DNA from: Pseudobdellovibrionaceae bacterium
Lineage (GTDB): Bacteria > Bdellovibrionota > UBA1018 > UBA6935
Length of the DNA stretch: 64,000 bases
Direction: 5' to 3'
Assembly (NCBI GenBank): GCA_002722705.1
Contig: PBMP01000006.1
Coordinates: forward strand, 1 to 64,000
How positions within the stretch are numbered: position 1 is the stretch's first letter; each line of letters starts with the position of its first letter. The translations under genes and the position numbers were made by a program. The notes below the pieces were generated by a model. That model searched no databases and was not told the origin of the DNA. It worked only from the letters and a program-made list of their open reading frames with translations. Below are positions 15,853-25,606 of the stretch, piece by piece.

Positions 15853-17706
15853 CTAGGAGGGATCATCGAAATACTCGAGAGCCCGATCGAAAAGTCGATC
15901 GAGCGTTCCTTTAGCCCTTTCGCTCTCTTGAAAAGTGACACCCACTCGTCTAAGAAAATTCACCATATTCATGTTTCTCGCACCATCCGCTGTTGCCTTT
16001 TCAATGAGCAGCGAGCGGAGATTGAATCGAGTTTTTGATAGATCGCACCGATAGACTAGTAGATCGAGTTCACCCGCAGATAGGACAAGAATTGGGCACG
16101 TCTTTCTTTTATAGTCAGGGAAGACATCGTGTTCTTTGATGTAGCGGTCGAGAAGAGTGTAAAGTGCTGGGGCAAAGAGGAATTCTTCTGAAAGTACTGC
16201 GATAGGTAGAAAGCGACTCGGGGTGTATCCACGAAGTTTCTTAAAATCTTGATCCATCGCTCGGGAAAGTTGCCATAGCCCTCCGGGGGTGTCCTCGCCA
16301 CTATCTTCGGGCCGTTTCGTGAACGTTCTTTCAAACCATTCCTTTAACCTGTCGGTGTTCGGATTTGTGATATCGATTGCCGGAAGTGGTAATGGACGGA
16401 ACTTGTGCTCGAAGAGTATGCATACGTCCTTTCCGTCTAGAAGGGCATCGGCCAGCTCTCTCTCCTTGTCGATTTGGGGTCGTCTCACGAAAGAGTCAGA
16501 TTGAAACCCATCATCTAAATAGTCATTCATTAGAGCTTCGAATGAGAGACCAAGAGGCCCTCTTAGTTGTTGAAGTTTTTTAGGTGCGGTTTGGATAAAC
16601 GCCGATTGGACTGCGACTTCAAACCATCGAAACAAGAGTACCGGACTCAATAGAAGAAAGTTGTCATCATTTAATTTCACGAACGGATGGTGTACGAGTG
16701 TTTTGAGCGTTTCCGCGGACTTGAAGTAGGAATCAGGAGAATCGGATTTCAGCTTGCCGAATACAGCTTTAGTTTCACTGACCGAGAGAGAGATCTTTTC
16801 AAGCACTGGAACAGCATCTTTTCGCGCTGAGTTTCCCTTGAATGTTGAGGGTCCGATTATCGTATTCTTACTATGATCCTTTTTGGTAATCCAAAGAACG
16901 TTCAAGGGTATGAGGAGTTTCATCATCGTTGAAAAATCCACCGAGAACTTATTCCTCAATATTTCATCAATTCGTCCTTGAAGGTCTTTTGCGTGGGGCC
17001 ATGCACCGTTAAAGAGGCAATCTAAAAAATTCACCCTGTCAGTGAACGATTGCATGACCCCGAGGAGCGGCACTTGGGCAAGGTTTTGTCGAAGGAGTCG
17101 AAAGCGATAATCTTCGCTGTACTTATCTACGTCGTCCATAGTGTCGAAAACAAGGTCGTTGAGCATTGCCACAGCAAGGAAGTAGGGACGTTGATTCTCA
17201 GACGTGGTTGTCTTAGCCTCGTAATCTTCTTCCATTGATAGAGCGATGGCGAGAAGGGCGTTTATTGAAAGAGGATGAAGAAGGTAGTTGTCATCTGAGT
17301 TTTCTAGCGAGAACCCGTTTGCGTATTGAATGCCACCGCTAGATCGAATACCGTCCAAGACTTTGAAAGCATCCTTTTGAAGGCGGTCGTGTTTTGCGGA
17401 TTTTAGGCTGCTCAACGCAAGGTAAGTTGCGATTCGAGTCGTGAAAAAAATCAGGTCTGGCTTGGAATACTGGCGAAGAAGATCCTCGACCATTTCCAGT
17501 TTCCCCCTTTCCCCGAACATTGAAAGCGAGCTCGAGGCCGCGGTTAATCCTGCATCCTTGAGTATTCCGGATTTGTCTTCATCGGGAATTGATGCAGGTA
17601 CAATCAGACTTCCTCGATATGTCAGTCCCCGAGGTAAAGGGGGGCGGATGATTTTCTTTTTCAAGAACTGGTTTTCAAGTTTTTCGATGATCGCCTTTAC
17701 GTCCAT
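15853..17706 (-). CDS. Unknown 617-residue protein with a possible PD-(D/E)XK nuclease motif
   Basis: No known family is obvious over most of its length, which is largely helical. Residues 386-440 are suggestive: GLSFEALMNDYL could be the helix that precedes the core of PD-(D/E)XK nucleases, followed by E417-x2-D420 and, after a short loop, CILFEHK (E433, K435), the D-x(n)-ExK pattern. The protein is cytoplasmic, without signal or membrane segments. It is the last island gene before ssrA, transcribed on the same strand as ssrA and ending next to the IS66 right flank. It is not an integrase by any motif I can see. A restriction or defence role would fit the motif and the location but is inference. 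Confidence 0.4.
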   Translation of the reverse strand: MDVKAIIEKLENQFLKKKIIRPPLPRGLTYRGSLIVPASIPDEDKSGILKDAGLTAASSSLSMFGERGKLEMVEDLLRQYSKPDLIFFTTRIATYLALSSLKSAKHDRLQKDAFKVLDGIRSSGGIQYANGFSLENSDDNYLLHPLSINALLAIALSMEEDYEAKTTTSENQRPYFLAVAMLNDLVFDTMDDVDKYSEDYRFRLLRQNLAQVPLLGVMQSFTDRVNFLDCLFNGAWPHAKDLQGRIDEILRNKFSVDFSTMMKLLIPLNVLWITKKDHSKNTIIGPSTFKGNSARKDAVPVLEKISLSVSETKAVFGKLKSDSPDSYFKSAETLKTLVHHPFVKLNDDNFLLLSPVLLFRWFEVAVQSAFIQTAPKKLQQLRGPLGLSFEALMNDYLDDGFQSDSFVRRPQIDKERELADALLDGKDVCILFEHKFRPLPLPAIDITNPNTDRLKEWFERTFTKRPEDSGEDTPGGLWQLSRAMDQDFKKLRGYTPSRFLPIAVLSEEFLFAPALYTLLDRYIKEHDVFPDYKRKTCPILVLSAGELDLLVYRCDLSKTRFNLRSLLIEKATADGARNMNMVNFLRRVGVTFQESERAKGTLDRLFDRALEYFDDPS

Positions 17707-17887
17707 GTAGTAATCACTCGCCGCTAACTACAACCGCTAACGACATGTTTATGCAAATACCATTATGAGCGGTGATTTGGCGTGATTTGAGGCGTGAGCG
17801 ACCTGCGGTACTTTCTTCTCTCTAAGTTTTAGTTTTCATTCGACTAATCGTCGATTTCCTCCCACTACACCCCAATGGTGCAGTGTT

Positions 17888-18233
17888 TGGTGGAGACGCC
17901 GGGAGTTGAACCCGGGTCCGAAAGTACTCTATCTCTAGCTTCTACATGTTTAGTTTGTGTTTTTGTAAGATGATGAGGCGTCCACAAACAAACTACAAAT
18001 CATCTCCATAGACTTAAGTTTCGCCTGTAACGCACCTATGAGACGTTAAAGACTAGCTCAAAAAATGACGATCTATCTTAACTCTTGAGCGAAGTTAAGG
18101 AGATCGGGAAGCTTAAATTAAGCTGCCATAGCGTAATCGTTGCCAATTACAAGTTGTGCCGTTTTTTAAGAGGCCTCGGCACCTCTACATGCAACCAGGA
18201 CTTTGCAACTCCCGTCGAAGCCGTGTCGTCCCC
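17888..18233 (-). ncRNA. ssrA: Transfer-messenger RNA (tmRNA)
   Basis: On the minus strand the 5' end reads GGGGACGACACGGCTTCGAC, the hallmark of tmRNA, and the 3' end reads GGGTTCAACTCCC (T-arm) followed by GGCGTCTCCACCA with an encoded CCA. The 5' GGGGACG pairs with CGTCTCC in the acceptor stem. The tag frame ends with GNDYAMAA and a TAA at 18118-18144; reading further upstream in frame gives AQLVI before it, so the resume codon is either GCA (A) or GGC (G). The length of 346 bases is normal for a one-piece tmRNA. It rescues stalled ribosomes with SmpB. The accessory region begins directly at its 3' end. Confidence 0.96.
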
Positions 18234-18261
18234 AAATTTTCAAAGAACACATTCATTTTAG

Positions 18262-18293
18262 CATAAATCAAAGAGGTTATCATTTGATTTATG
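18262..18293. promoter_or_regulatory. Inverted repeat overlapping the ssrA promoter region
   Basis: A perfect 11-bp inverted repeat (CATAAATCAAA / TTTGATTTATG) with a 10-base spacer lies 29 bases upstream of the mature tmRNA 5' end. On the minus strand TAAAAT, overlapping its edge, could be the -10 of ssrA with a short processed leader. It may be an operator or a hairpin. Confidence 0.35.
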
Positions 18294-18300
18294 AAGGGAA

Positions 18301-18327
18301 AGAGAGGGAAAATTAATTTCCCTCTCT
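18301..18327 (-). terminator. Hairpin after ppiC
   Basis: An 11-bp perfect stem (AGAGAGGGAAA / TTTCCCTCTCT) with a 5-base loop begins 7 bases past the ppiC stop. On the minus strand it is followed by TTTCCCTT, a weak tail, so termination is likely but may be partial. Confidence 0.65.
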
Positions 18328-18333
18328 CTTTTC

Positions 18334-18609
18334 TTAATCTTCAATTCTTTTAATAAGGTGGTAACCAAACTGAGTTTGAACAGGACCAGAGATTTGGCCA
18401 ATTTCTAAACCAAAAGCAGCGGTTTCAAATTCAGGAACCATTTGTCCTTTTCCGAAAGAACCAAGGTTTCCACCTTGTTTTCCAGAAGGACAAGAAGAGA
18501 AATCAGATGCAAGTTGTTCAAATGAAGCACCTTCTTCAATTTTTTTTAATAGATCTTCTGCTTCGTGTTGAGTTTTAACGAGAATGTGTTGTGCGTTTAC
18601 GCGGTCCAT
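18334..18609 (-). CDS. ppiC: Parvulin-type peptidyl-prolyl isomerase
   Basis: The 91-residue protein is a single parvulin domain: AQHILVKTQHEAEDLL, FEQLASDFSSCPSGKQGGNLGSFGKGQMVPEFETAAF and the closing FGYHLIKRI. There is no signal peptide, so it acts in the cytoplasm like E. coli PpiC (Par10), catalysing cis-trans isomerisation of prolyl bonds. An AGGAGACC-like site precedes the ATG (GTTATGGACCGC region). The gene is monocistronic, with a hairpin behind it and ssrA beyond. Confidence 0.93.
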   Translation of the reverse strand: MDRVNAQHILVKTQHEAEDLLKKIEEGASFEQLASDFSSCPSGKQGGNLGSFGKGQMVPEFETAAFGLEIGQISGPVQTQFGYHLIKRIED

Positions 18610-18762
18610 AACAGGTCTCCTGTGGTTGAGCGAATAACTTCGCTATGTAAGATTATTGGTTTCAGAGACACTGACACAAAAGGCATAAAATTCCAAAGAA
18701 AACCGACAGTTTCGAGTTTTTTGTGGATTGTATCTGAAGAAGGACTCGAATAAGGTGTGGAG

Positions 18763-19239
18763 ATGGATTTGGAAAAAAAGCCAAGGAAATGGAGTGCTTA
18801 TGAAAGTGCATTGGGGTTATTAGCACGAAGAGAGCATTCTCTTTTAGAGTTAAAAACGAAGTTAAAACAAAAAGGATATGAGAAATCTGAGATTCAAGAG
18901 GCAGTAGAAAAGGCTGTTTTACGAGGAGAAGTCTCTGAAGAGAGATTTAAGCGATCTCGAGTAAGAGAGTTGATTCGAAGGAATTTTGGGTTTCGGTATA
19001 TTGTTCAAGATTTATCTTCAAAAGGAGTGTCTTTGGATGCAGAGGCATTTGAAGAGATTGCAGAAGCGATGGAAGATCAAAGGGAGTCTCCTTTTGAGGT
19101 GTACTGGAGAAAAATTTTTCAGCACGAGTTTGTTCCTGATCCCAAATTAGAAAATCGATTTTTAAGAACCGCAGTGCGAAAAGGATTTGAATTTTCTGAA
19201 GCAAAAAAATTTTTAGAAATGAAACGGCAGAATCAATGA
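18763..19239 (+). CDS. recX: RecX-family regulator of RecA
   Basis: The protein of about 158 residues matches RecX: AYESALGLLARREHSLLELKTKLKQKGY, then EEAVEK-like helix, EVSEERFKRSRVRELIRRNFGFRYIVQDLSSKGV. RecX binds RecA filaments and modulates recombination. ATG 18763 is chosen for spacing from AAGG at 18752-18755; a GTG at 18757 is also possible. The stop overlaps the dsbD start (ATGA), so the two are coupled. recA is not adjacent here, unlike in many bacteria. Confidence 0.85.
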   Translation: MDLEKKPRKWSAYESALGLLARREHSLLELKTKLKQKGYEKSEIQEAVEKAVLRGEVSEERFKRSRVRELIRRNFGFRYIVQDLSSKGVSLDAEAFEEIAEAMEDQRESPFEVYWRKIFQHEFVPDPKLENRFLRTAVRKGFEFSEAKKFLEMKRQNQ

Positions 19240-21263
19240 AGTGGATTTTAATTTTAAGTTTATTTTTAAGTGGAGTGAGTCAGGGGAGAGATCTTTCTCC
19301 TCATGTGGAGATTGAGTGGCTTCCTGAGACGGAAACGATTCAACCTGGAACTCGTTTTTGGACAGCTGTTCGAATGCAAATGGAAGAGGGCTGGCATGTT
19401 TACTGGAGAAATCCAGGAGACTCAGGGAAAGAACCTCGATTTGATTGGGTGTTGCCAGAAGGAATAGAGCAGACTCAGTTTTTATGGCCAACTCCTCGAA
19501 GGATTCCTTTTGCGCATTTAATTAATTATGGATATGAAAACGAAATTTTTTTTCCAGTAGAGTTTACAGTAGATAAAGTAGTGAAAGGGAATTTGACTTT
19601 AAATGCCCATGCACGGTGGGTGGTGTGTAAAAAAGTATGTATTCCCGGAAAAGCGGATCTTTATTTAAATGTACGTGTTTCTCAAAAGACTCCTAAAAAA
19701 GTTCCTTGGATGATTCCTTATTTTGAAGCAACAAGACAACAGATTCCTGTGAATAATCAGTCGATTCAAACGGAGTATTTACGAGAAGGAAATTCAATTA
19801 TTTTAAGTGTCAAACCTACAGAAAAAAAACAGTGGGTAGAGGCAGAGTTTTTTCCCTTTAAAGGGGAGGATGTTCTTCCTGTGGGACAAATGATGGAGCT
19901 TACTGATGACGGAGCTGATCTTTATCTTTCAAGAGATGAGAGTGTGGAGATCACTGAAGCACCTGAGTTGCTCAAAGGGGTACTTGCACTGACTCATCGA
20001 GAACCTGATGGAGCGCTTGTTCGCAGGGCATTTACGATAGAATCTCCCGGAAAAACTCAAGTGTTTTCATTAAAGAAATTTTTAGAAATGCTTTTATTTG
20101 CATTTTTAGGAGGATTGATTTTGAATTTAATGCCGTGTGTATTTCCGGTGTTATCCATTAAGTTAATGGCTTTTTTAAAAGGAGGTTCAGATGCTTCAAA
20201 AGTAAAGAAAGAATCTCTTTTTTATATTGCAGGTGTGTTTGCAACCTTTACTCTTTTGGCAAGTGGATTGATTTTATTGAGATCAGGAGGAGCTGCGTTA
20301 GGGTGGGGGTTTCAGTTACAGTCTCCAGTGTTCATTGGAATTTTAGGAGGAGTTTTTACTCTTCTTTCATTGAGTTTATTCGGAGTTTTTGAACTCGGCG
20401 CACGTTTGATGGCGACAGGACACGGCTTGGCTTCACTTTCTGGATGGAAAGGATCTTTTTTCTCAGGGGTGTTAGCTGTTGTGGTGGCGACTCCGTGTAC
20501 CGCTCCACTGATGGGAGTGGCTATTGGTTATGCATTGACTCAGGACGCGATATTTTCTCTTTCTATTTTTGAAGCATTGGCTTTTGGTTTTGCATTTCCT
20601 TATTTTTTAATTTGGATTTTTCCTTCATTCATTAAAAAGTTTCCAAAGCCAGGAGCGTGGATGGAACGGATGAAGGTGGGACTAGGAATTCCTTTATTCT
20701 TAACGGTTGTTTGGTTGGGATGGGTTCTTTCTTTTCAGACTGAAATGATGGGAGTGGGAATTTATAGTGGTGCAGTTGTTCTTTTGATTTTATGGACTTT
20801 TTTTCAGTCCAGAAAAAAAAGTTTTTTTCTCGGAGTCGTTTTTATTTTTGCAGTTTTAAGTGCAGGACTTTCTTTTGTTCCAGGAAAATCACATCAACCA
20901 GAGACGCTTCACTCTCATGGATTTGAGTGGAATTCTTATTCTGCACATAAATTGAAAAAGTGGAGAAAAGAAAAAAGACCTCTTTTCTTAGATGTAACGG
21001 CAGCTTGGTGTGTCACTTGTCAGGTGAATGAAAAGTTGATTTTTGGTTCAGACGAAGTCATTGAGTTTTTAAGGGAAAATAACGTAAGACTAGTTCAAGC
21101 GGACTGGACCAATCAGGATCCTCAAATTACAAAGCTTCTTTCTCAATTTGGGCGACAAGGGGTTCCCTTGTATGTTTATTATCCAGTAGAGGGAGATCCG
21201 ATTCTGTTACCAGAAGTCTTAACGCCTCAGATTTTTTTAGATTTATTAAAACCAAAAAAGTAA
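19236..21263 (+). CDS. dsbD: DsbD/ScsB-like thiol:disulfide interchange protein
   Basis: Three domains are visible in 675 residues. After a signal peptide comes an N-terminal periplasmic domain (about 25-265; EEGWHVYWRNPGDSGKEP and VVCKKVCIPGKADL with the redox pair). A central region of about eight membrane helices contains the paired cysteines in NLMPCVFPVLSIK (about residue 302) and ATPCTAPLMG (about 420). A C-terminal thioredoxin domain carries WCVTCQ (about 590). The N-terminal domain resembles the ScsB type more than E. coli DsbD. It moves electrons from cytoplasmic thioredoxin to periplasmic partners. Translation is coupled to recX. Confidence 0.92.
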   Translation: MKWILILSLFLSGVSQGRDLSPHVEIEWLPETETIQPGTRFWTAVRMQMEEGWHVYWRNPGDSGKEPRFDWVLPEGIEQTQFLWPTPRRIPFAHLINYGYENEIFFPVEFTVDKVVKGNLTLNAHARWVVCKKVCIPGKADLYLNVRVSQKTPKKVPWMIPYFEATRQQIPVNNQSIQTEYLREGNSIILSVKPTEKKQWVEAEFFPFKGEDVLPVGQMMELTDDGADLYLSRDESVEITEAPELLKGVLALTHREPDGALVRRAFTIESPGKTQVFSLKKFLEMLLFAFLGGLILNLMPCVFPVLSIKLMAFLKGGSDASKVKKESLFYIAGVFATFTLLASGLILLRSGGAALGWGFQLQSPVFIGILGGVFTLLSLSLFGVFELGARLMATGHGLASLSGWKGSFFSGVLAVVVATPCTAPLMGVAIGYALTQDAIFSLSIFEALAFGFAFPYFLIWIFPSFIKKFPKPGAWMERMKVGLGIPLFLTVVWLGWVLSFQTEMMGVGIYSGAVVLLILWTFFQSRKKSFFLGVVFIFAVLSAGLSFVPGKSHQPETLHSHGFEWNSYSAHKLKKWRKEKRPLFLDVTAAWCVTCQVNEKLIFGSDEVIEFLRENNVRLVQADWTNQDPQITKLLSQFGRQGVPLYVYYPVEGDPILLPEVLTPQIFLDLLKPKK

Positions 21264-21376
21264 GCTTTTTAAAAACGTGAAATGATGAGGTATTTATTCA
21301 TGACAGGTTTGCTCTGAGTGATTGAAATCCTTTAAAAAAAAAGATATCGAAGACCTATCATTTCATTGGAGGTCTG

Positions 21377-24300
21377 ATGGATTTACATCCACAAAAAGAA
21401 AGAAAAAACCGAACAAAGAACTCTTTTACTTTAGATGAGTTGCTCTCTGCACTGAGGGAAGCAACAGTTGAGATCGAAGGAAGAACCTGGAAGGTTTTTT
21501 ATAATTCGGACTTTTCTGAAACTCTTGCAAGTTCAGGAGCATTTCAGAAAAAGCATTTAGAATCAGTTTTGCCGTTGTTGAAAATTTCAGAGAAAAGTTT
21601 TGCTGTACAACGCTCGATTCAAGGAGTTTTGTTTCTTCTTGGGATTTTTCCAAAAGAAGGAGTGATTCGATTTTATAGCTCACATTTAAACAATGAACTT
21701 TTGATTTACCAAGAGATGGGATGGAGGGAAGGTCGAGAATCACAATCTCTGAGTGCTCAGTGGAGAGCACATGTAGATGCACTTCTGAGTTTAGATTCGT
21801 CATCTTTTCCAAGCGTCATTGAACAAGTGACTCAATTAAATGGTCTTTCTAAGGAAGAACTTTCTTCTTTAGATGAATCATTAAAATCCCAAACCAAAAA
21901 AGAAGTGGATTTACTTTTAAAACAAATGACGAAGTATTCTCCTTCAACCTTTGAAAAAATTTCTGATCAGTCGTTAAATTTAACTGCGCAGTACGCATTG
22001 ATTCGAATTCATCTTCTAAAGTTTTTAGTGATTTTGCCTTCTTTAGATCATGATCGTCAGGGAAGAGAAGTTAAAAAAATCTTATTAGAGTCGATTCGAA
22101 GATTACTTGAAGATACTGAGCTTGCTCGTGTTTATGAAAAAACAGGTCAAGATGCACCGATTCCTTCGTCTTTGGAGTGGGTGTTGAGAGTGGGAAGATG
22201 GGGATTGGTTTTGGTTCCAGCTCCTATTCTTGCTCGATTGATTCGAAGTGGTGTTCGAACATTAGCAAAGCGGTTTATTGCTGGGGAATCAATTGAAACA
22301 GCAAAACTTTCTTTAAAAGCTCTTTTACAAAGTGGAAGAGACGTGACTTTAGATCAATTAGGAGAACTGGTTGTTTCTGGAAAAGAAGCGGATCACTACA
22401 AAGATGAAGTTTTAAAATTAATTCGAGGATTTTCTATTCATGTTCCTCAGGGGAGTCGAAATCCAGCAGGCATTCGTAAGGCCCATGTTTCCATTAAATT
22501 ATCCGCTTTATGCCATGATTTTAAACCAGAAGCATTTGAAGACACAGCCTCATTGGTTGGACCTCGTTTACTTGAAATTTTACGGGAAGCAAAAAAACAT
22601 CAGGTGTTTATCAATGTCGATGCAGAACATTATGATTATCGAAATGTTGCTCTTCGAATTTTTGCAAAAACGTTACTCGAGAATAAAGAGTTACATGACT
22701 ACGCGGATACCGGAATTGTTTTGCAGGCTTATCTTCGAGATGGATATAAACATTTTGAAGAAATTTTGGCACTTGCTAAAAAAAGAAATATTCGAATGCC
22801 GATTCGAATTGTGAAAGGTGCTTATTGGGATGCGGAGACCATCGATGCAGATGCTCATGGATATGATGCTCCTCAATTTTTAAATAAAGAAGAAACCGAT
22901 ATTCATTTTAGACAGCTTGTCCGAAAAACCTTAGAGCACCCTAAAGAATTACAACTTTGTTTAGCTTCTCATAACTATAGTGATCATGCTTATGCGGAGG
23001 TTTTGAGAAAGCAGATGGGAGGAGATATTCCAGTGATTGAGCATCAATGTCTTCATATGACGTATGAGGCTCTTTCAACGGCAATGGCTTCTCATGGATA
23101 TGTGGTACGAAACTATGTTCCTGTAGGAAGTTTGATTGTAGGAATGGCTTATTTGGTGAGACGAATTATGGAGAACTCTTCGCAAGTCGGAGTGTTAACG
23201 ATCATGAGATCACATCATCAACCTCGGGAATTAAAGTCTCCTGCAGAGGTTCATCAAAATCATCGATTACAGAAGTTCTTAAGTTTTGATGGAAGTGTAA
23301 ATCGATTGACTTCAGAGTTTAGAAATGTTGCTCCTCTTCGACTTTATTTAGACGAAGATTTAGAAGCTCTTAACGAAGGAATTCGTCATGTTGAGAGTTT
23401 AGAATTAGGAGAAGAGTTATCGTCAGGAGGGGCCGGAGCGTTGGTAGAAATTACTTCTCCCTCTGATCCTAAAAAAATCGTTGGAAAAATTCATTGGGCG
23501 ACTCCTCACGATGTAGAAAAGACAGTCTCTCAGATGCGAGATGACTTTTCTCAAGGAAGTTGGTCTCAATCTCCAGCACTTCATCGGGCTTTGGTTTTGA
23601 TGAGAGCAGCCCAGTTGCTTCATATGAAAAGAAATAAAATGGCTGCTTGGATTTCAATGGAAGCAGGAAAGACATTGAAAGAAGCGGCTGCAGATGTAGA
23701 TGAAGCTATTGATTTTTTAAATTTCTACTCAAGAGAAGCAATTCAAATTCAAAAAAGACACTCAAGATGGATTCCTCGGGGGGTGATTACCGTGATTGCT
23801 CCATGGAATTTTCCGTTAGCAATTCCATGTGGAATGGTGAGTGCTGCACTGGCTGCTGGAAATTCAGTCATTTTAAAGTCAGCTGAGCAAACTCCTTTGG
23901 TGACTCAAAAAATGATTGATTTGTTTATAGAAGCTGGAGTTCCGAAAGAAGTGCTTGCCCACCTTCCAGGTCCTGGTGAGACGGTAGGACAGGCACTGCT
24001 GAGTCATCCAGGGGTTTCTGGTTATGTTTTTACAGGTTCAAAACCGGTTGGATTAAAAATAGCCCATGAGGCTGGTGTACGATTAGTGAGTCACCCTCAG
24101 TGGGGTTTTAAATCACCTACAAAAGTCATTGCTGAAATGGGAGGAAAAAACGCGGTTATCGTTACTGCAAATGCCGATTTAGATGAAGCCGTCTCTGGAA
24201 TTTTACAATCAGCCTTTATTCATGCAGGACAAAAGTGTTCTGCAGCTTCTCGAGTGATTGTGGATGAGCGGATCCGTAAACAGCTTTTAAAAAGATTAGA

Positions 24301-25606
24301 AGAAGCGTGTTTGGATATTAAAGTGGGGCATTCTTTAGATTATGCAACAACAATCAATCCAATTATTTCTCAAGAAGATCAAAATCGATTACGAAAAGAA
24401 GCGAAAAAAGCATCAGAAGAAGCTCTTCGTGCAGGTGGAAAGGTCTGGGTAGATCGTTCCGAAGAAAAAGTTCAAGGACATCAGGTTGGGCCTGTGTTAA
24501 TTGAGCTTCCATTTGCGGCTTGTTATTCAAAAGAGAGTTATTTTCAGAAAGAATTGTTTGGACCGATCTTACATGTCACGGGATTTAAGAGTGCAAGTGA
24601 GGCAGTTGATCTTTTTAATTCCACTGAATATGCATTAACTGGAGGAGTCTTCTCTCAGTCCCAAGATGAGTTGGATTATTATGTTCAAAGACTTGAAGTC
24701 GGAAATTTATATCTGAATCGAACGATCACGGGTGCACGAGTGGCAATTGAGCCTTTTGGAGGGTTTAAACATTCAGGGACTGGTCCGAAGGCAGGAAGTC
24801 ATCCTTATCTTTCTGCATTTTACATCAATCCTCGATCAGTAATTGGTACGCCAAGACAAACTCCGACGTCTTCAGAAAGTCTAACTTCGATTCAATGGGC
24901 CACTCCATCATTTGTTTCAGATGATGAAAGAATTCATGTAGGGGAGAAGCTCATTCGAGCACTCGCTCGAGAAGGACAGAGTTTTTTTGGATCTTCTGCG
25001 GGGAGAGAGAGACTGATTCTGAGTCAGTTAAGAAAATGGATTCGTAAAGAGTTAAGACCGTGGTGGGTCTATGGATCTTTGAATCGTGTTATTCCAGGAC
25101 AAAAGAATCTGAATAATTTTGCAAAACGTCGTGAAAACACATTGCTCTTGTTGCACTCTGATGAGCCTGATCTTTCAAGCTGGATTCATGCGATTGTGAG
25201 TTTAGTTCAAGGAAGTGGATTAACAGTTTTAAGTCTTTCTGAGTTAGCTTTGATTAAAGCTAATCGTATGAAGAAAATGTTTGTTGATTTAGGTGGAGAC
25301 CCTCATGCACTCCAAGTTTTTGGCGTCACGCCTTCTCAAGCGGAGGAGGCATGTAGAAACTTAGATCTTCAGACGTTTATTTTAGATGGTGTTCCTAAAA
25401 ATTTGGAACAAAGTTTAAAATGGATCTATTCAAATGCAGAAGTAGAACCTTATATGCGTTCGATTTTAACTCCTTTTGATGCGTTTTATCTTTTAGATCC
25501 AAAATCTCTTTTTGAGCAGCATGTACATGTAAGAACTTTAGCGATCAACTTAATGCGCCATGGAGCTCCCATGGATATTGATTTAGTCAATGAGGATTAT
25601 TTATGA
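21377..25606 (+). CDS. putA: Bifunctional proline dehydrogenase / P5C dehydrogenase
   Basis: This 1409-residue PutA oxidises proline to glutamate. The proline dehydrogenase half (about 150-620) shows VNVDAEHYDYRN, MPIRIVKGAYWDAE and ASHNYSDHAYAE. The aldehyde dehydrogenase half (about 690-1150) shows VIAPWNFPLAIPCG, VFTGSKPVG, catalytic Glu in EMGGKNAVIV and catalytic Cys in HAGQKCSAAS (about 954). No ribbon-helix-helix repressor domain is present at the N terminus. About 240 extra residues at the C terminus are like the extension of longer PutA types. GGAGG precedes the ATG. It overlaps proC by 4 bases. Confidence 0.95.
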   Translation: MDLHPQKERKNRTKNSFTLDELLSALREATVEIEGRTWKVFYNSDFSETLASSGAFQKKHLESVLPLLKISEKSFAVQRSIQGVLFLLGIFPKEGVIRFYSSHLNNELLIYQEMGWREGRESQSLSAQWRAHVDALLSLDSSSFPSVIEQVTQLNGLSKEELSSLDESLKSQTKKEVDLLLKQMTKYSPSTFEKISDQSLNLTAQYALIRIHLLKFLVILPSLDHDRQGREVKKILLESIRRLLEDTELARVYEKTGQDAPIPSSLEWVLRVGRWGLVLVPAPILARLIRSGVRTLAKRFIAGESIETAKLSLKALLQSGRDVTLDQLGELVVSGKEADHYKDEVLKLIRGFSIHVPQGSRNPAGIRKAHVSIKLSALCHDFKPEAFEDTASLVGPRLLEILREAKKHQVFINVDAEHYDYRNVALRIFAKTLLENKELHDYADTGIVLQAYLRDGYKHFEEILALAKKRNIRMPIRIVKGAYWDAETIDADAHGYDAPQFLNKEETDIHFRQLVRKTLEHPKELQLCLASHNYSDHAYAEVLRKQMGGDIPVIEHQCLHMTYEALSTAMASHGYVVRNYVPVGSLIVGMAYLVRRIMENSSQVGVLTIMRSHHQPRELKSPAEVHQNHRLQKFLSFDGSVNRLTSEFRNVAPLRLYLDEDLEALNEGIRHVESLELGEELSSGGAGALVEITSPSDPKKIVGKIHWATPHDVEKTVSQMRDDFSQGSWSQSPALHRALVLMRAAQLLHMKRNKMAAWISMEAGKTLKEAAADVDEAIDFLNFYSREAIQIQKRHSRWIPRGVITVIAPWNFPLAIPCGMVSAALAAGNSVILKSAEQTPLVTQKMIDLFIEAGVPKEVLAHLPGPGETVGQALLSHPGVSGYVFTGSKPVGLKIAHEAGVRLVSHPQWGFKSPTKVIAEMGGKNAVIVTANADLDEAVSGILQSAFIHAGQKCSAASRVIVDERIRKQLLKRLEEACLDIKVGHSLDYATTINPIISQEDQNRLRKEAKKASEEALRAGGKVWVDRSEEKVQGHQVGPVLIELPFAACYSKESYFQKELFGPILHVTGFKSASEAVDLFNSTEYALTGGVFSQSQDELDYYVQRLEVGNLYLNRTITGARVAIEPFGGFKHSGTGPKAGSHPYLSAFYINPRSVIGTPRQTPTSSESLTSIQWATPSFVSDDERIHVGEKLIRALAREGQSFFGSSAGRERLILSQLRKWIRKELRPWWVYGSLNRVIPGQKNLNNFAKRRENTLLLLHSDEPDLSSWIHAIVSLVQGSGLTVLSLSELALIKANRMKKMFVDLGGDPHALQVFGVTPSQAEEACRNLDLQTFILDGVPKNLEQSLKWIYSNAEVEPYMRSILTPFDAFYLLDPKSLFEQHVHVRTLAINLMRHGAPMDIDLVNEDYL

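Noticed and set aside
17707-17887. Second copy of the ssrA 3' end as an attachment site
   Set aside because: I looked for the GGGAGTTGAACCCGGGTCC region elsewhere in the window and did not see it; the other attachment site, if it exists, is outside.
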